The position numbers and the translations under genes were made by a program. A stretch of 64,000 bases of DNA from assembly GCF_023231945.1 (NCBI RefSeq), contig NZ_JAJLJH010000009.1, positions 166,906 to 230,905 on the forward strand. Reading direction: 5' to 3'. This stretch comes from Scleromatobacter humisilvae. GTDB taxonomy: Bacteria; Pseudomonadota; Gammaproteobacteria; Burkholderiales; Burkholderiaceae_C. A model generated the notes under the pieces. The model saw nothing but the letters and a program-made list of their open reading frames with translations, ran no database searches and was not told the DNA's origin. Below, piece after piece: positions 1 to 8,408 of the stretch; within the stretch, counting starts at the first letter, position 1; every line of letters begins with the position of its first letter.

Positions 1-145
1 GCGTGTCCGACTGCGCCGCCTGCGACGCGGCGGCGCTTGGCGGCGCCACGGCCTGCGCCCGCGCCGACAGGCTCATCGACGCCAGCACGGCGGACACGAG
101 GGCCGCGCCGACGGCCGGCGCGTGCGAGGGGTGGGTTCTGCTCAT
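1..145 (-). CDS. N-terminus of an exported protein, cut by the window edge
   Basis: Only the first 48 codons are present, reading leftward from an ATG at 143-145. They encode a charged start (MSRTHPSH), a hydrophobic Ala/Val/Leu stretch and an ARAQA-type signal peptidase I site at about residues 28-32. An Ala/Ser/Gln-rich mature start follows. It is therefore an exported protein. It diverges from the peptide-degradation operon that starts at 506, and a consensus-like promoter sits at 189-217. A TonB-dependent receptor or other outer-membrane protein would fit both the Ala-rich mature start and the neighbourhood, but this is inference: no family domain is visible. Confidence 0.6.
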   Translation of the reverse strand, partial: MSRTHPSHAPAVGAALVSAVLASMSLSARAQAVAPPSAAASQAAQSDT

Positions 146-188
146 CGAACGGCTCCGTGCGGTCATCTTGGGGCTCCAGCTCACTTGA

Positions 189-217
189 TTTATACGAAGT
201 AGAAACTAAAGTTCCAA
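189..217 (-). promoter_or_regulatory. Predicted sigma-70 promoter for the leftward exported protein
   Basis: On the minus strand, TTGGAA (212-217) and TATAAA (189-194) are separated by 17 bases. This is a good -35/-10 pair inside an AT-rich patch. It lies about 45 bases upstream of the start codon at 145. Confidence 0.5.
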
Positions 218-404
218 ATCAGACAAGCGATGTCTTGTAGGTGGAAACGATCAGCGGAGATCGCCCGAACCTTCACGGCGCGGCCGTAAAAGTCGCTGCA
301 GCGCAGGCGGGATGAGCAGCAGGAAGCGATCCGGCCAAGAGGCGCATCGCCTTGTCGAGTCGGCAGGTGATCGGTGCGGGATCAGGTCAAACCCTGAAAT
401 CAAA

Positions 405-421
405 TTTTCCCTATTGGAAAC
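405..421. promoter_or_regulatory. Inverted repeat, candidate XRE-cupin operator over the -35 box
   Basis: TTTTCC (405-410) and GGAAAC (416-421) flank a 5-base spacer, giving a TTTCC-N5-GGAAA inverted repeat. It overlaps a possible -35 box, TTGGAA (414-419), of the rightward operon. The same layout (TTCTCC-N5-GGAGAA) stands in front of the second XRE-cupin gene at 8363-8379. A shared operator for these regulators is therefore likely. This is inferred from sequence alone. Confidence 0.45.
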
Positions 422-505
422 TTTTTCTATTTCGCTGACACTTCATCGCATGCAAAGCCGACCTTCCCGCCCACCGATGCCCGCCACGCCCGAGGAGCGC
501 CAGCC

Positions 506-1477
506 ATGAACGACTACACGCCGCTGGTCTGGGACAACCACGCCTGCCTGCCGCTGCGCCCGCACGACCTGGCCTTCCTGCCCGAACTGGAACGCCACCG
601 CGCGGCCGGCACGCACGTCGTGATGGTCAACGTCGGCTACGGCCAGGACGGCATCGAGCAGCACGTGCGCATGCTCGCCACCTTCCGCGCCTGGATCGCC
701 GCGCATGCCGACCGCTTTCGCCTGATCGAGTCCGTCGACGACATCTCGCGCGCCCGCGCCGCGGGCCAGCTGGCGATCGGCTTCGACATCGAGGGCGCCA
801 ACGCGATCGACGACCAGCTGAGCCTGGTCGGCCTGTACCGCGACCTCGGCGTGCGCTGGATGCTGCTGGCCTACAACCGCAACAACCGCGCCGCCGGCGG
901 CTGCCAGGACGAGGACGCGGGCCTGACCGACTTCGGCCGCCGCCTGCTGGAGGAACTGGCCGCGCAGGGCGTCGTCGCCTGCTGCTCGCATACGGGGTAC
1001 CGTACCGCGCGGGAGGCCATCGACGCGTCGCCGACGCCCGTCATCTTCTCGCACTCGAACCCGCGCGCGCTGGCCGACCACCCGCGCAACATCCCCGACG
1101 ACCTCATCGTGGCCTGCGCGGCGCGCGGCGGCGTGATCGGCATCAACGGCATCGGCCTGTTCCTGGGCGACAACGACGCCTCGCCCGCGCGCATGGCGCG
1201 CGCGGCCGCCTACGTCGCCGACCTGGTCGGGCCGCAGCACGTGGGCATCGGCCTCGACTTCATGCACGACAGCAGCGAGATCGACGCGACCATCGCCGCG
1301 CATCCCGAGCAGTTCCCGCCCGAGCTGGGCTACGGCACCGGCATGGCCTTCATGGCGCCGGAAGGCATCCCCGAGGTCGCGCGCGAGCTGCGGGCGCTCG
1401 GGATGTCCGCGGACGACGTCGCCTGCGTCCTCGGCGGCAACTGGCTGCGCATCGCGCGCCAGGTCTGGAAGCGGTGA
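506..1477 (+). CDS. Membrane dipeptidase family (peptidase M19)
   Basis: This 323-residue protein belongs to the renal-dipeptidase-type metalloenzymes. They cleave dipeptides and tolerate a D-residue at the C-terminal position. Visible landmarks are WDNHACLP near residue 10, a GFDIEG block carrying the metal-bridging Glu (about residues 90-95), His in CSHTGYR and IFSHSN (about 165-185), and GLDFMHD (about 250). The canonical first motif is DxHxD. Here it is DNHAC, so the second Asp is a Cys, a variant I believe occurs in a proteobacterial subgroup. No signal peptide is seen, which suggests a cytoplasmic enzyme. The stop overlaps the GTG of the next gene by four bases. It is the first gene of the D-peptide operon. 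Confidence 0.88.
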   Translation: MNDYTPLVWDNHACLPLRPHDLAFLPELERHRAAGTHVVMVNVGYGQDGIEQHVRMLATFRAWIAAHADRFRLIESVDDISRARAAGQLAIGFDIEGANAIDDQLSLVGLYRDLGVRWMLLAYNRNNRAAGGCQDEDAGLTDFGRRLLEELAAQGVVACCSHTGYRTAREAIDASPTPVIFSHSNPRALADHPRNIPDDLIVACAARGGVIGINGIGLFLGDNDASPARMARAAAYVADLVGPQHVGIGLDFMHDSSEIDATIAAHPEQFPPELGYGTGMAFMAPEGIPEVARELRALGMSADDVACVLGGNWLRIARQVWKR

Positions 1478-2655
1478 ACGCGCCACGCTCCATGAATCCG
1501 AAGAGCTTCGACTTCATCGTCATCGGCGCCGGCATCGCGGGCGCCTCCATGGCCGCCCACCTCGCGCAGCGCGGCCGCGTGCTGCTGCTCGAGGGCGAGG
1601 ACCAGCCCGGCTACCACACGACGGGCCGCTCGGCGGCCCTGTTCTCCACCATCTACGGCAACGCCCCGGTGCGCGCGCTGAGCCGCGCCAGCCGCGATTT
1701 CCTGTTCCAGCCGCCGCCCGGATTCTCGGACGTCCCGCTGGTGCATCCGCGCCCGACGCTGTTCTTCGCGCGGCCCGATCAACTCGCCTTGCTGGACGAG
1801 CTGCGCGCCGACGCGGACGTGCGCGCCGGCACGCGCCTGCTCGATGCCGCCGAGGCCTGGCAGCTGCTGCCCGTGTTCCGGCCCGGCTTCCTGGGCGGCG
1901 GCATGATCGAGGACGCCTCGGCCGACATGGACGTGCACGCCATGCACCAGGGCTACCTGCGCGGCGCGCGGCGCCTCGGGGCCGAGCTGGTCACGGCACG
2001 CCCGGTGCTGGCCATGACGCGCGACGCCGGCCTGTGGCGCGTGCAGGTCGCCGATGGCCACTACGAGGCGCCGATCGTCGTCAACGCCGCCGGCGCCTGG
2101 GGGGACCTCGTCGCGCGCGCCGCGGGCGTCGCGCCGGTCGGCCTGCGCCCGCTGCGCCGCACGGCGATGGTCATCGACGCGCCCGACGGCCTGCAGCCGA
2201 ACGACTGGCCCGCCGCGATCGCCGCCGACGAGAGCTTCTACTTCCGGCCCGAGGCGGGACGGCTGCTGCTGTCGCCGGCCGACGAGACGCCCAGCGAGCC
2301 CTGCGACGCACAGCCCGACGAGTGGGACGTCGCCGTCGCGGTCGATCACTTCGAGCGCGCGATCGGCCGGCCCGTCGCGCGCGTGCTGCGGCGCTGGGCC
2401 GGGCTGCGCGTGTTCACCGACGACCGCTCGCCCGTCGCCGGCTTCGCGCCCGACGCGCCGGGCTTCTTCTGGTTCGTCGGCCAGGGCGGCTACGGCATCC
2501 AGATGGCCGAGGGCCTCGCGCGCGCAGGCGCCGCGCTGGCCTGCGGCGAAGCCCTGCCCGCCACGCTCGTCGCCCACGGCGTGAACCCGGACGACCTCTC
2601 GCCCGCGCGCGCCTCGCTGCGCGCCGCCGACCCATCCTCATCCTCCAACTCGTGA
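1474..2655 (+). CDS. FAD-dependent oxidoreductase, D-arginine dehydrogenase-like
   Basis: This 393-residue protein is in the DAO/DadA family. An N-terminal dinucleotide-binding GAGIAGAS lies at about residues 18-25. It is followed by PGYHTTGRSAALF, which matches the FAD/substrate loop of Pseudomonas DauA (D-arginine dehydrogenase). DESFYFRPEAG, RWAGLRVFTDD and GQGGYGIQ further on also follow the DauA pattern as I know it. The expected reaction is oxidative deamination of D-amino acids to 2-oxo acids. The GTG start overlaps the previous stop (GTGA). An ATG 18 bases later (1492) is an alternative. Its place directly after a dipeptidase suggests that it consumes released D-residues. Confidence 0.87.
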   Translation: MNAPRSMNPKSFDFIVIGAGIAGASMAAHLAQRGRVLLLEGEDQPGYHTTGRSAALFSTIYGNAPVRALSRASRDFLFQPPPGFSDVPLVHPRPTLFFARPDQLALLDELRADADVRAGTRLLDAAEAWQLLPVFRPGFLGGGMIEDASADMDVHAMHQGYLRGARRLGAELVTARPVLAMTRDAGLWRVQVADGHYEAPIVVNAAGAWGDLVARAAGVAPVGLRPLRRTAMVIDAPDGLQPNDWPAAIAADESFYFRPEAGRLLLSPADETPSEPCDAQPDEWDVAVAVDHFERAIGRPVARVLRRWAGLRVFTDDRSPVAGFAPDAPGFFWFVGQGGYGIQMAEGLARAGAALACGEALPATLVAHGVNPDDLSPARASLRAADPSSSSNS

Positions 2656-2663
2656 GACCGACC

Positions 2664-4667
2664 ATGCATTCCTTGCGCCACATCGTTGTCTGCGCCGCGC
2701 TCGCCGGCGCGGGCGTCCTCGGCCACGCGGCCGACGCGCCGCTCTCGCCCGTCGCGCCCAAGCCCGGGGCGACCGAGGCGCCGAAGGCGGCCGTCGCCGC
2801 GTCGACCGGCCAGCTGCCCGCGGGCACGATCACGACGGCCCAGGCCCTGACCAGGGAGGATCTCGAGTCCTGGCTCGACGGCCTGATCCCGTCCGCGCTG
2901 GTGACCGCGCGCACGCCGGGCGCGGTCGTCTCGATCGTCAAGGACGGCCAGGTGCTGCTCGAGAAGGGCTACGGCTGGGCCGATGCCGAGAAGCACATCC
3001 CGGTCGATCCCAAGTCGACGCTGTTCCGCCCGGGCTCGACCTCGAAGCTGTTCACGTGGACGGCTGTGATGCAGCAGGTGGAGCTCGGCAAGCTGGACCT
3101 CGACACCGACGTCAACCAGTACCTCGACTTCAAGGTGCCGGTGCGCAACGGCCATCCGCTGACGCTGCGCCACATCATGACGCAGACCAGCGGCTTCGAG
3201 GAGGTCATCAAGGATCTCGTCGCGTTCGACACGGCGTCGCCGCCGCTGCGCGACGTGCTCGTGTCCAACATGCCGCCGCTGCGCGCCGATCCGGGCACGA
3301 CAGCGGGCTACTCGAACTACGCCACCGCGCTGGCCGGCTACATCGTGCAGCGCGTCTCGGGCGAGCCCTACGAGGACTACATCGAGCACCACATCTTCCA
3401 GCCGCTGGGCATGGCGCACTCGTCGTTCCGCCAGCCGCTGCCGGCCGCGCTCGCGCCGCTGATGGCGCAGGGCTACATGGAGACGGGGCAGCCAGGCCAC
3501 GGCTTCGAGGTCGTGAACCTGCCACCCGCGGGCAGCCTGAGCTCCACCGCCGACGACATGTCGCGCTTCATGATCGCGCACCTGCAGGACGGCACGCTCG
3601 GCGACGCTCGCATCCTGCAGGCCGCGACCGCTCAGAAGATGCACACGACGCCGACGCGCCTGTTCCCCGACCTCAACGGCATCGCGCTCGGCTTCTACCA
3701 GCAGGACATCAACGGCCACCGCGTGATCGCGCACGGCGGCGACCTGAACTACTTCCACAGCGACCTCGCGCTGTTCATCGACGACCACGTCGGCCTGTTC
3801 ATCTCGGTCAACGCGCCGGGCAAGGAAGGCATGGGCGAGATGCTGCGCGTGCGGCTGTTCAACAGCTTCGCCGACCGCTACTTCCCCAAGCCGGAGACGC
3901 CGGCGCCCATCGACAAGGCGACCCGGCAGGCGCACGCCGCGATGATCGCCGGCACCTGGGTCAACACGCGGCGCGCGGACTCGACCTTCCTCAAGCTGGT
4001 CGACCTGCTGTCGCCGACGCACGTCACCGCCAACCCGGACGGCTCGATCACGAGCAAGACGTTGCTGGACCCGCAGACCTTCGTCGAGACCGCGCCCTTC
4101 CTCTGGAGCGAGGTGGACGGCCACGACAAGCTGCAGGCCCGCGTGCAGGACGGCAAGGTCGTCGCCTGGGCCACGGACTCGCTGGCCTTCGCGTGGAGCT
4201 ACCAGTCGCCTGGCGGCCTCGCCGCGGCCGGACTGCAGCAGGCGGCCTGCGGCCTCGCGCTGTTCATCGTCGTGCTGGCCGCCGCGACGTGGCCGATCGC
4301 CGCCGTCGTCCGGCGTCGCCTGAAGACGCCGCGCGCCGAGAGCCCGGCGCTGCGCCTGGCGCGTCGACTCGCGGATGCCAGCGCCTTCGCGCTGCTCGCG
4401 GCCGTCGTCGCCTGGGTCGCGTTCTTCGCGGCGGTCATCTCGACCACATTCACCGGGCTCGATCCGCTGCTGCACCTCGCGCAGGTGATCGCCATCCTCG
4501 GCTTCGCGGGCGGCACGCTGGCCAACGTCTGGCTGCTGGTCGTGCAACTGCGCGAACACAAGCGCGCCGGCACGCTCGCGTGGACGGCGGTGCGCGTGAT
4601 CGCCTTCGCCTACCTGCTGGCCGTGGCCTTCGGCTACAACCTGCTGAGCCTCAGCGGCCACTACTGA
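2664..4667 (+). CDS. Exported serine hydrolase (beta-lactamase/S12 family) with C-terminal membrane segments
   Basis: This 667-residue protein has a signal peptide ending near HAADA (residue about 24) and an Ala/Pro-rich linker. A penicillin-binding-protein-type hydrolase domain follows, with STSK at residues 125-128, a YSNY motif (the YxN element) and HGGD (the third motif). About four hydrophobic segments lie after residue 510, so the catalytic domain is probably anchored in the inner membrane and faces the periplasm. The ATG at 2664 is preferred over upstream in-frame codons because the signal peptide begins there and the previous gene ends at 2655. Related proteins are D-amino-acid peptidases, esterases or PBP4*-like enzymes. 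D-peptide trimming before import is inferred from context. Confidence 0.85.
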   Translation: MHSLRHIVVCAALAGAGVLGHAADAPLSPVAPKPGATEAPKAAVAASTGQLPAGTITTAQALTREDLESWLDGLIPSALVTARTPGAVVSIVKDGQVLLEKGYGWADAEKHIPVDPKSTLFRPGSTSKLFTWTAVMQQVELGKLDLDTDVNQYLDFKVPVRNGHPLTLRHIMTQTSGFEEVIKDLVAFDTASPPLRDVLVSNMPPLRADPGTTAGYSNYATALAGYIVQRVSGEPYEDYIEHHIFQPLGMAHSSFRQPLPAALAPLMAQGYMETGQPGHGFEVVNLPPAGSLSSTADDMSRFMIAHLQDGTLGDARILQAATAQKMHTTPTRLFPDLNGIALGFYQQDINGHRVIAHGGDLNYFHSDLALFIDDHVGLFISVNAPGKEGMGEMLRVRLFNSFADRYFPKPETPAPIDKATRQAHAAMIAGTWVNTRRADSTFLKLVDLLSPTHVTANPDGSITSKTLLDPQTFVETAPFLWSEVDGHDKLQARVQDGKVVAWATDSLAFAWSYQSPGGLAAAGLQQAACGLALFIVVLAAATWPIAAVVRRRLKTPRAESPALRLARRLADASAFALLAAVVAWVAFFAAVISTTFTGLDPLLHLAQVIAILGFAGGTLANVWLLVVQLREHKRAGTLAWTAVRVIAFAYLLAVAFGYNLLSLSGHY

Positions 4668-4683
4668 TCCGGGCGGGACGCGC

Positions 4684-5970
4684 ATGTCGACCTCGATCGC
4701 CGCCACCACCCCGATGGCCGACGCGACGCCGCGCCGCGGCCATCCGCCGGGGCTGGCCGTCCTCTTCCTGACGGAGATGTGGGAGAAGTTCTCCTTCTTC
4801 GGCATGCGCGCGCTGCAGGTCTACTACATGACCAAGCAGCTGCACTTCTCGCAGGGCTCGGCCTCGCTGATCTACGGCGCGTACGCGGCCGGCGTGTACC
4901 TGACGCCGATCGCCGGGGGCGTGATCTCCGACCGCTGGCTGGGCCGGCACCGCGCGATCGTGATCGGCTCGCTGATCATGGCGCTGGGCCACTTCATGAT
5001 GGCCAGCGAGGTGCTGTTCTTTCCCGCGATGATCACCATCGCGATCGGCAACGGCCTGTTCCTGCCCAACCTGCCCAGCCAGGTCGCCGCGCTGTATGCG
5101 GACGACGACCCGCGCCGCGCGAGCGCCTACAACCTCTACTACATGGGCATCAACCTCGGCGCCTTCCTCGCGCCGCTGGTGTGCGGCACGCTCGGCGAGG
5201 TGTACGGATGGCACTGGGGCTTCGGTGCCGCGGGCGTCGGGATGTGCCTGGGCCTCGCGATCTACCTGGCCGGTGGACGCTGGCTGCCCAAGGAGGGGCC
5301 GCGCGCCGCGCGCAAGGTGGAGGCCGTGCCGAACGACGACGCCGCGACGCGCGTGGGCCTGCTCGTCGCGATCGGCCTCGCGGTCGTCGTCTACCGCATG
5401 GCCTACGAGCAGACCGGCAACACCTTGGCGGTGTGGGTCGACACCAGCGTCGACCGCCATCTCGGCGGCTGGACGATGCCGGCGACCTGGATCCAGTCGC
5501 TCAACCCGATGTTCGTGTTCGCGATCACGCCGCTGCTGGTCGCGCTCTGGCAGCGGCGCGAGGCCCGTCGCGGCGCCGCGCGGCCGCTGGGGCGCATGGC
5601 CATCGGCGCGTTCGTGTCGGCGCTGTCGTGGCTCGCGCTCGCGGCCATCGCGCACGTGGACATGGCCCGCCACGCGCCCACCAGCGTCGGCTGGGTGACC
5701 GCGTTCTTCGTGCTGTTCACGCTGGCCGAGCTCTACATCCTGCCGGTGGGGCTCGGCCTGTTCGCGAGCCTCGCGCCCGCCCGCTTCCGCGCGACGACGA
5801 TCGCGGCGTGGTTCCTCGCGGCCTTCGCCGGCAACCTGCTCTCGGGGGTGCTGGGCACCGCGTGGGAGCACCTCGCGCCCGACGCCTTCTTCGCGCTGAC
5901 CGGCGGCGTCGCGGCGATCGCGGGCGCGCTGCTCTGGGCCGTCGGCCGCTTCGCCGCGAAGCGGCCCTGA
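4684..5970 (+). CDS. Proton-dependent oligopeptide transporter (POT/PTR family)
   Basis: This 428-residue major-facilitator protein shows the POT hallmarks. TEMWEKFSFFGMRAL near residues 27-41 is the ExxERFxYYG signature, with Lys and Phe variants. GGVISDRWLGRHR is the loop 2-3 motif, and NLYYMGINLGAF corresponds to the PTR2 signature around helix 5. About 12 hydrophobic segments are present, and the family couples proton influx to uptake of di- and tripeptides. The gene starts 16 bases after the membrane-anchored hydrolase and ends 6 bases before the XRE-cupin gene, so it is part of the operon. Its likely job is inner-membrane import of the peptides that the surrounding hydrolases degrade. 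Confidence 0.92.
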   Translation: MSTSIAATTPMADATPRRGHPPGLAVLFLTEMWEKFSFFGMRALQVYYMTKQLHFSQGSASLIYGAYAAGVYLTPIAGGVISDRWLGRHRAIVIGSLIMALGHFMMASEVLFFPAMITIAIGNGLFLPNLPSQVAALYADDDPRRASAYNLYYMGINLGAFLAPLVCGTLGEVYGWHWGFGAAGVGMCLGLAIYLAGGRWLPKEGPRAARKVEAVPNDDAATRVGLLVAIGLAVVVYRMAYEQTGNTLAVWVDTSVDRHLGGWTMPATWIQSLNPMFVFAITPLLVALWQRREARRGAARPLGRMAIGAFVSALSWLALAAIAHVDMARHAPTSVGWVTAFFVLFTLAELYILPVGLGLFASLAPARFRATTIAAWFLAAFAGNLLSGVLGTAWEHLAPDAFFALTGGVAAIAGALLWAVGRFAAKRP

Positions 5971-5976
5971 ACCGCC

Positions 5977-6714
5977 ATGATCGACCACACCACCCGCCAT
6001 TCGACCGCGCCCGCGCCGCGGCACGACGACTCGCCCGGCGCGCGCATCCGCGCGCTGCGCCTGGCCCAGGGCCTGACGCTCGCGCAGGTCAGCGCACGCA
6101 TCGGGCTCGCGGTCTCGACCCTGTCCAAGCTCGAGAAGGGCGCGATCTCGCTGTCCTACGACAAGCTGCTGCTGATCAGCGAGGGACTGGGGCTGGACAT
6201 GGCCAGCCTCGTCGACCCGAAGCCGCAGCAGCCGCGCGTGCCGGGCCTCACGTCGGGCCGCCGCGTGCTGCAGCGCGCCGGGGAGGGCCAGGTCGTCGAG
6301 ACCGGCAGCTATCGCCAGACCTACCTGGCCACCGAGCTGCTGAACAAGAAGATGACGCCCATCTTCGTGGAGATCCGCGCCCGCACGCTGGACGAGTTCG
6401 TCGCCGAGTTCGGCGGGCTGATCCGCCATCCGGGCGAGGAGTTCAGCTACGTGCTCGAAGGCGAGCTCGAGTTCCACAGCGAGCTCTACGCGCCCGTGCG
6501 CCTGCGCGCGGGCGACTCGATCTACTTCGACAGCGAGATGGGCCACGCCTACCTCAAGGCCTCGGCGGGACGCTGCCGCCTGCTTTGCAGCTGCGCGCCG
6601 CGCGGGCCCGACGACGCGGTCGACGCGCATGTCTTCGTCAACATCGCGGGCGGCCGCCACAGCGTGGAACCGCTGGCGGCCGACGCGTCCATCGCCACCC
6701 GGAGAAAAGCATGA
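5977..6714 (+). CDS. XRE-family regulator with C-terminal cupin domain (copy A)
   Basis: This 245-residue protein has a helix-turn-helix at about residues 26-80 (LTLAQVSARIGLAVSTLSKLE). A cupin fold spans about residues 140-210, with HPGEEFSYVLEGELEFHSE, RAGDSIYFDSEMGHAY and LCSCAP. XRE-cupin regulators sense small metabolites and often repress amine or dipeptide catabolism; PsdR of Pseudomonas is a known example that controls dipeptide use. The stop codon overlaps the ATG of the following hydrolase (ATGA). It is about 80% identical over the core to the second regulator at 8409. It probably acts on the inverted repeats at 405-421 and 8363-8379. Confidence 0.9.
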   Translation: MIDHTTRHSTAPAPRHDDSPGARIRALRLAQGLTLAQVSARIGLAVSTLSKLEKGAISLSYDKLLLISEGLGLDMASLVDPKPQQPRVPGLTSGRRVLQRAGEGQVVETGSYRQTYLATELLNKKMTPIFVEIRARTLDEFVAEFGGLIRHPGEEFSYVLEGELEFHSELYAPVRLRAGDSIYFDSEMGHAYLKASAGRCRLLCSCAPRGPDDAVDAHVFVNIAGGRHSVEPLAADASIATRRKA

Positions 6715-8339
6715 GTGAAACCACGAAGACCGGCGTCGACGCGCTCGACGAGCTGTTCGCGGCGGTCAACCGCAGCGACGCGCCGGGCCTGGTCGTCGGC
6801 GTCGCGCAGCACGGCCGGCCGGTCTACCGGCGCGGCTTCGGCCTCGCCAGCATCGAGCTGGGCGTGGCCAACACCGCCTGGACGCGCATGCGCATCGGCT
6901 CGACCAGCAAGCACTTCACCTGCCTGGCCGCGCTGCTGCTGGCGGAGGACGGCAAGCTCGACATCGACGCCGGCGTGCGCACCTACGTGCCCGAGCTGCC
7001 GCTGCTGGAGGGCGAGCCGACGCTGCGCCAGTTGATGAACCACTCGGGCGGCCATCGCTGCTATCTCGACGTCGGCTTCCTCAGCGACGCGATGGCGATC
7101 AAGCCGACAGGCGTCGCGCTCAGGACGCAGGTCCGGCAAGGCGACGTCAACTTCGCACCCGGCGACAAGACGCTCTACAACAACGGCGGCTACCACCTGC
7201 TGTCGCTGATCGTCGAGCGCGTCAGCGGCATGCCGTTCGAGCAGTTCCTCGAAGAGCGCATCTTCAGGCCGCTGGGCATGGTCGACACGAAGTCGGTGCC
7301 CAGCGATTTCGAGATCCACCGCAACATGGCCACGCTGCACGTCGCGCAGCCGGACGGCCGCTGGCGCCGCGGCATCTTCCCGACCGAGGAGGTGCGCGGC
7401 GAGGGCGCGATGATCTCCACCATCGACGACATGCTGCGCTGGCTCGCCCACCTGCGCGGGCCGCACACGGTGGGCAGCGACCACACGTGGAAGCAGATGA
7501 CCACGCCCGTGCGCCTGAACAACGGCAGCACGGTGCCGTACGCGCTGGGCCTGATGGTGCACGGCTACCGCGGCGTGCGCGTCGTGCACCACGCCGGCGG
7601 CGTCATCGGGGGCACGTGCCAGATGCTGACGGTGCCGGATCACGCGCTGGACATCATCATCATGACCAACGGCGCGGTCGTCAGCGCGGTCGAACTCGCC
7701 AACCGCATCGTCGACACGATGCTCGGCGACGAGGTGCTGGCGGCGCGCGAGGAACGCGCCTCGATCGACCGCTTCAAGAGCGTGCTGGGCAAGCGCTACC
7801 ACGCGCCGTCCACCGGCCTGCTCGCGGGTTTCGGCGACGCCGGCGGCAAGCTCGGGATCTGCCTGATGAACAACCCGCCGGTGCCGCTGCGCGACGAGGG
7901 CGACACGCTGCGCCTGGGCTTCGAGGACATCGCGATGGGCCCGTTCACGCTGCGCACGGCCGACATCGCCGACCGCGACCCGCCGCCCACGCTCGAGATC
8001 ACCGAGTCCGGCCACGTGCTGCGCCTGGAGCTGCTGCCCGACGCCGCGCCCGCGGACGCGGTCGCGCCGCTGGCGGGCCGTTATCGCGCCGCCGATCTCG
8101 GCGCCGACGCCCTCATCCTGCAGGAAGGTGAGGCCTGGAAGCTGCGGATCTTCGGCCAGTACGCGGTCAACGAGCTGGCGCTGGAGGCGCTGTCGGCGGA
8201 CGTGGTGGCGCTGTCGCATGCGGTGCATCCGCAGCTGCGCGCCGCGCTGTCCGTGGACCGCCGCGACGGCGTGGTGACCGGCTTTCGCGTCGACTCCGGC
8301 CGCACGCGCGGCATGCGTTTCGAGCGTATCGGCGACTGA
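6711..8339 (+). CDS. Cytoplasmic SxxK serine hydrolase, D-aminopeptidase-like
   Basis: This 542-residue protein has no signal peptide. Its N-terminal S12/beta-lactamase-fold domain carries STSK at residues 64-67, a YNN element (the YxN motif) near residue 160 and HHAGG as the third motif. About 200 further residues form two beta-rich domains ending in GRYRAADLGADALIL and EAWKLRIFGQYA. This three-domain plan and the length resemble the D-aminopeptidase DAP of Ochrobactrum (about 520 residues), which releases N-terminal D-residues. The ATG overlaps the previous stop by four bases. Together with the POT importer and D-amino-acid dehydrogenase it suggests intracellular D-peptide breakdown. An esterase role cannot be excluded. 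Confidence 0.82.
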   Translation: MSETTKTGVDALDELFAAVNRSDAPGLVVGVAQHGRPVYRRGFGLASIELGVANTAWTRMRIGSTSKHFTCLAALLLAEDGKLDIDAGVRTYVPELPLLEGEPTLRQLMNHSGGHRCYLDVGFLSDAMAIKPTGVALRTQVRQGDVNFAPGDKTLYNNGGYHLLSLIVERVSGMPFEQFLEERIFRPLGMVDTKSVPSDFEIHRNMATLHVAQPDGRWRRGIFPTEEVRGEGAMISTIDDMLRWLAHLRGPHTVGSDHTWKQMTTPVRLNNGSTVPYALGLMVHGYRGVRVVHHAGGVIGGTCQMLTVPDHALDIIIMTNGAVVSAVELANRIVDTMLGDEVLAAREERASIDRFKSVLGKRYHAPSTGLLAGFGDAGGKLGICLMNNPPVPLRDEGDTLRLGFEDIAMGPFTLRTADIADRDPPPTLEITESGHVLRLELLPDAAPADAVAPLAGRYRAADLGADALILQEGEAWKLRIFGQYAVNELALEALSADVVALSHAVHPQLRAALSVDRRDGVVTGFRVDSGRTRGMRFERIGD

Positions 8340-8362
8340 GGCGCGCCCCGGGCGGACAAGGA

Positions 8363-8401
8363 TTCTCCGAACGGGAGAACCGTTTCGGCCTCTGCTAGAG
8401 T
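8363..8401 (+). promoter_or_regulatory. Operator-like inverted repeat and -10 box for XRE-cupin copy B
   Basis: TTCTCC (8363-8368) and GGAGAA (8374-8379) form a perfect 6-5-6 inverted repeat. Sixteen bases later a -10-like TAGAGT sits at 8396-8401, ending 7 bases before the ATG at 8409. The repeat therefore covers the -35 region, as expected for a repressor site. Its half-sites and spacing match those of the repeat at 405-421. Confidence 0.5.
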
Positions 8402-8408
8402 CTGCCGC

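Larger units (their letters stand above)
146..505. other. 360-base divergent intergenic region
   Basis: No convincing gene is seen here. The short open frames have the mixed codon use of non-coding DNA. The region holds two AT-rich patches, at about 180-235 and 400-440, in otherwise GC-rich surroundings. The left patch carries a promoter for the leftward gene. The right patch carries an inverted repeat over a possible -35 box for the rightward operon. A Shine-Dalgarno-like GAGGAG lies at about 491-496, ahead of the ATG at 506. Confidence 0.6.

Noticed and set aside
2034..2663. Open reading frame continuous with the serine hydrolase gene, extending 630 bases upstream
   Set aside because: It overlaps the FAD dehydrogenase in another frame and is Arg/Ala-rich. 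The signal peptide and spacing place the true start at 2664.
2490..4805. Very long minus-strand open frame opposite the membrane hydrolase and POT genes
   Set aside because: It is a GC-rich antisense shadow: it is dominated by Arg, Gly, Val and Glu, has no known motif, and covers two clear genes.
4651..6660. Long minus-strand frame across the POT and regulator genes
   Set aside because: It covers well-supported plus-strand genes, and its amino-acid composition is that of a reverse reading.
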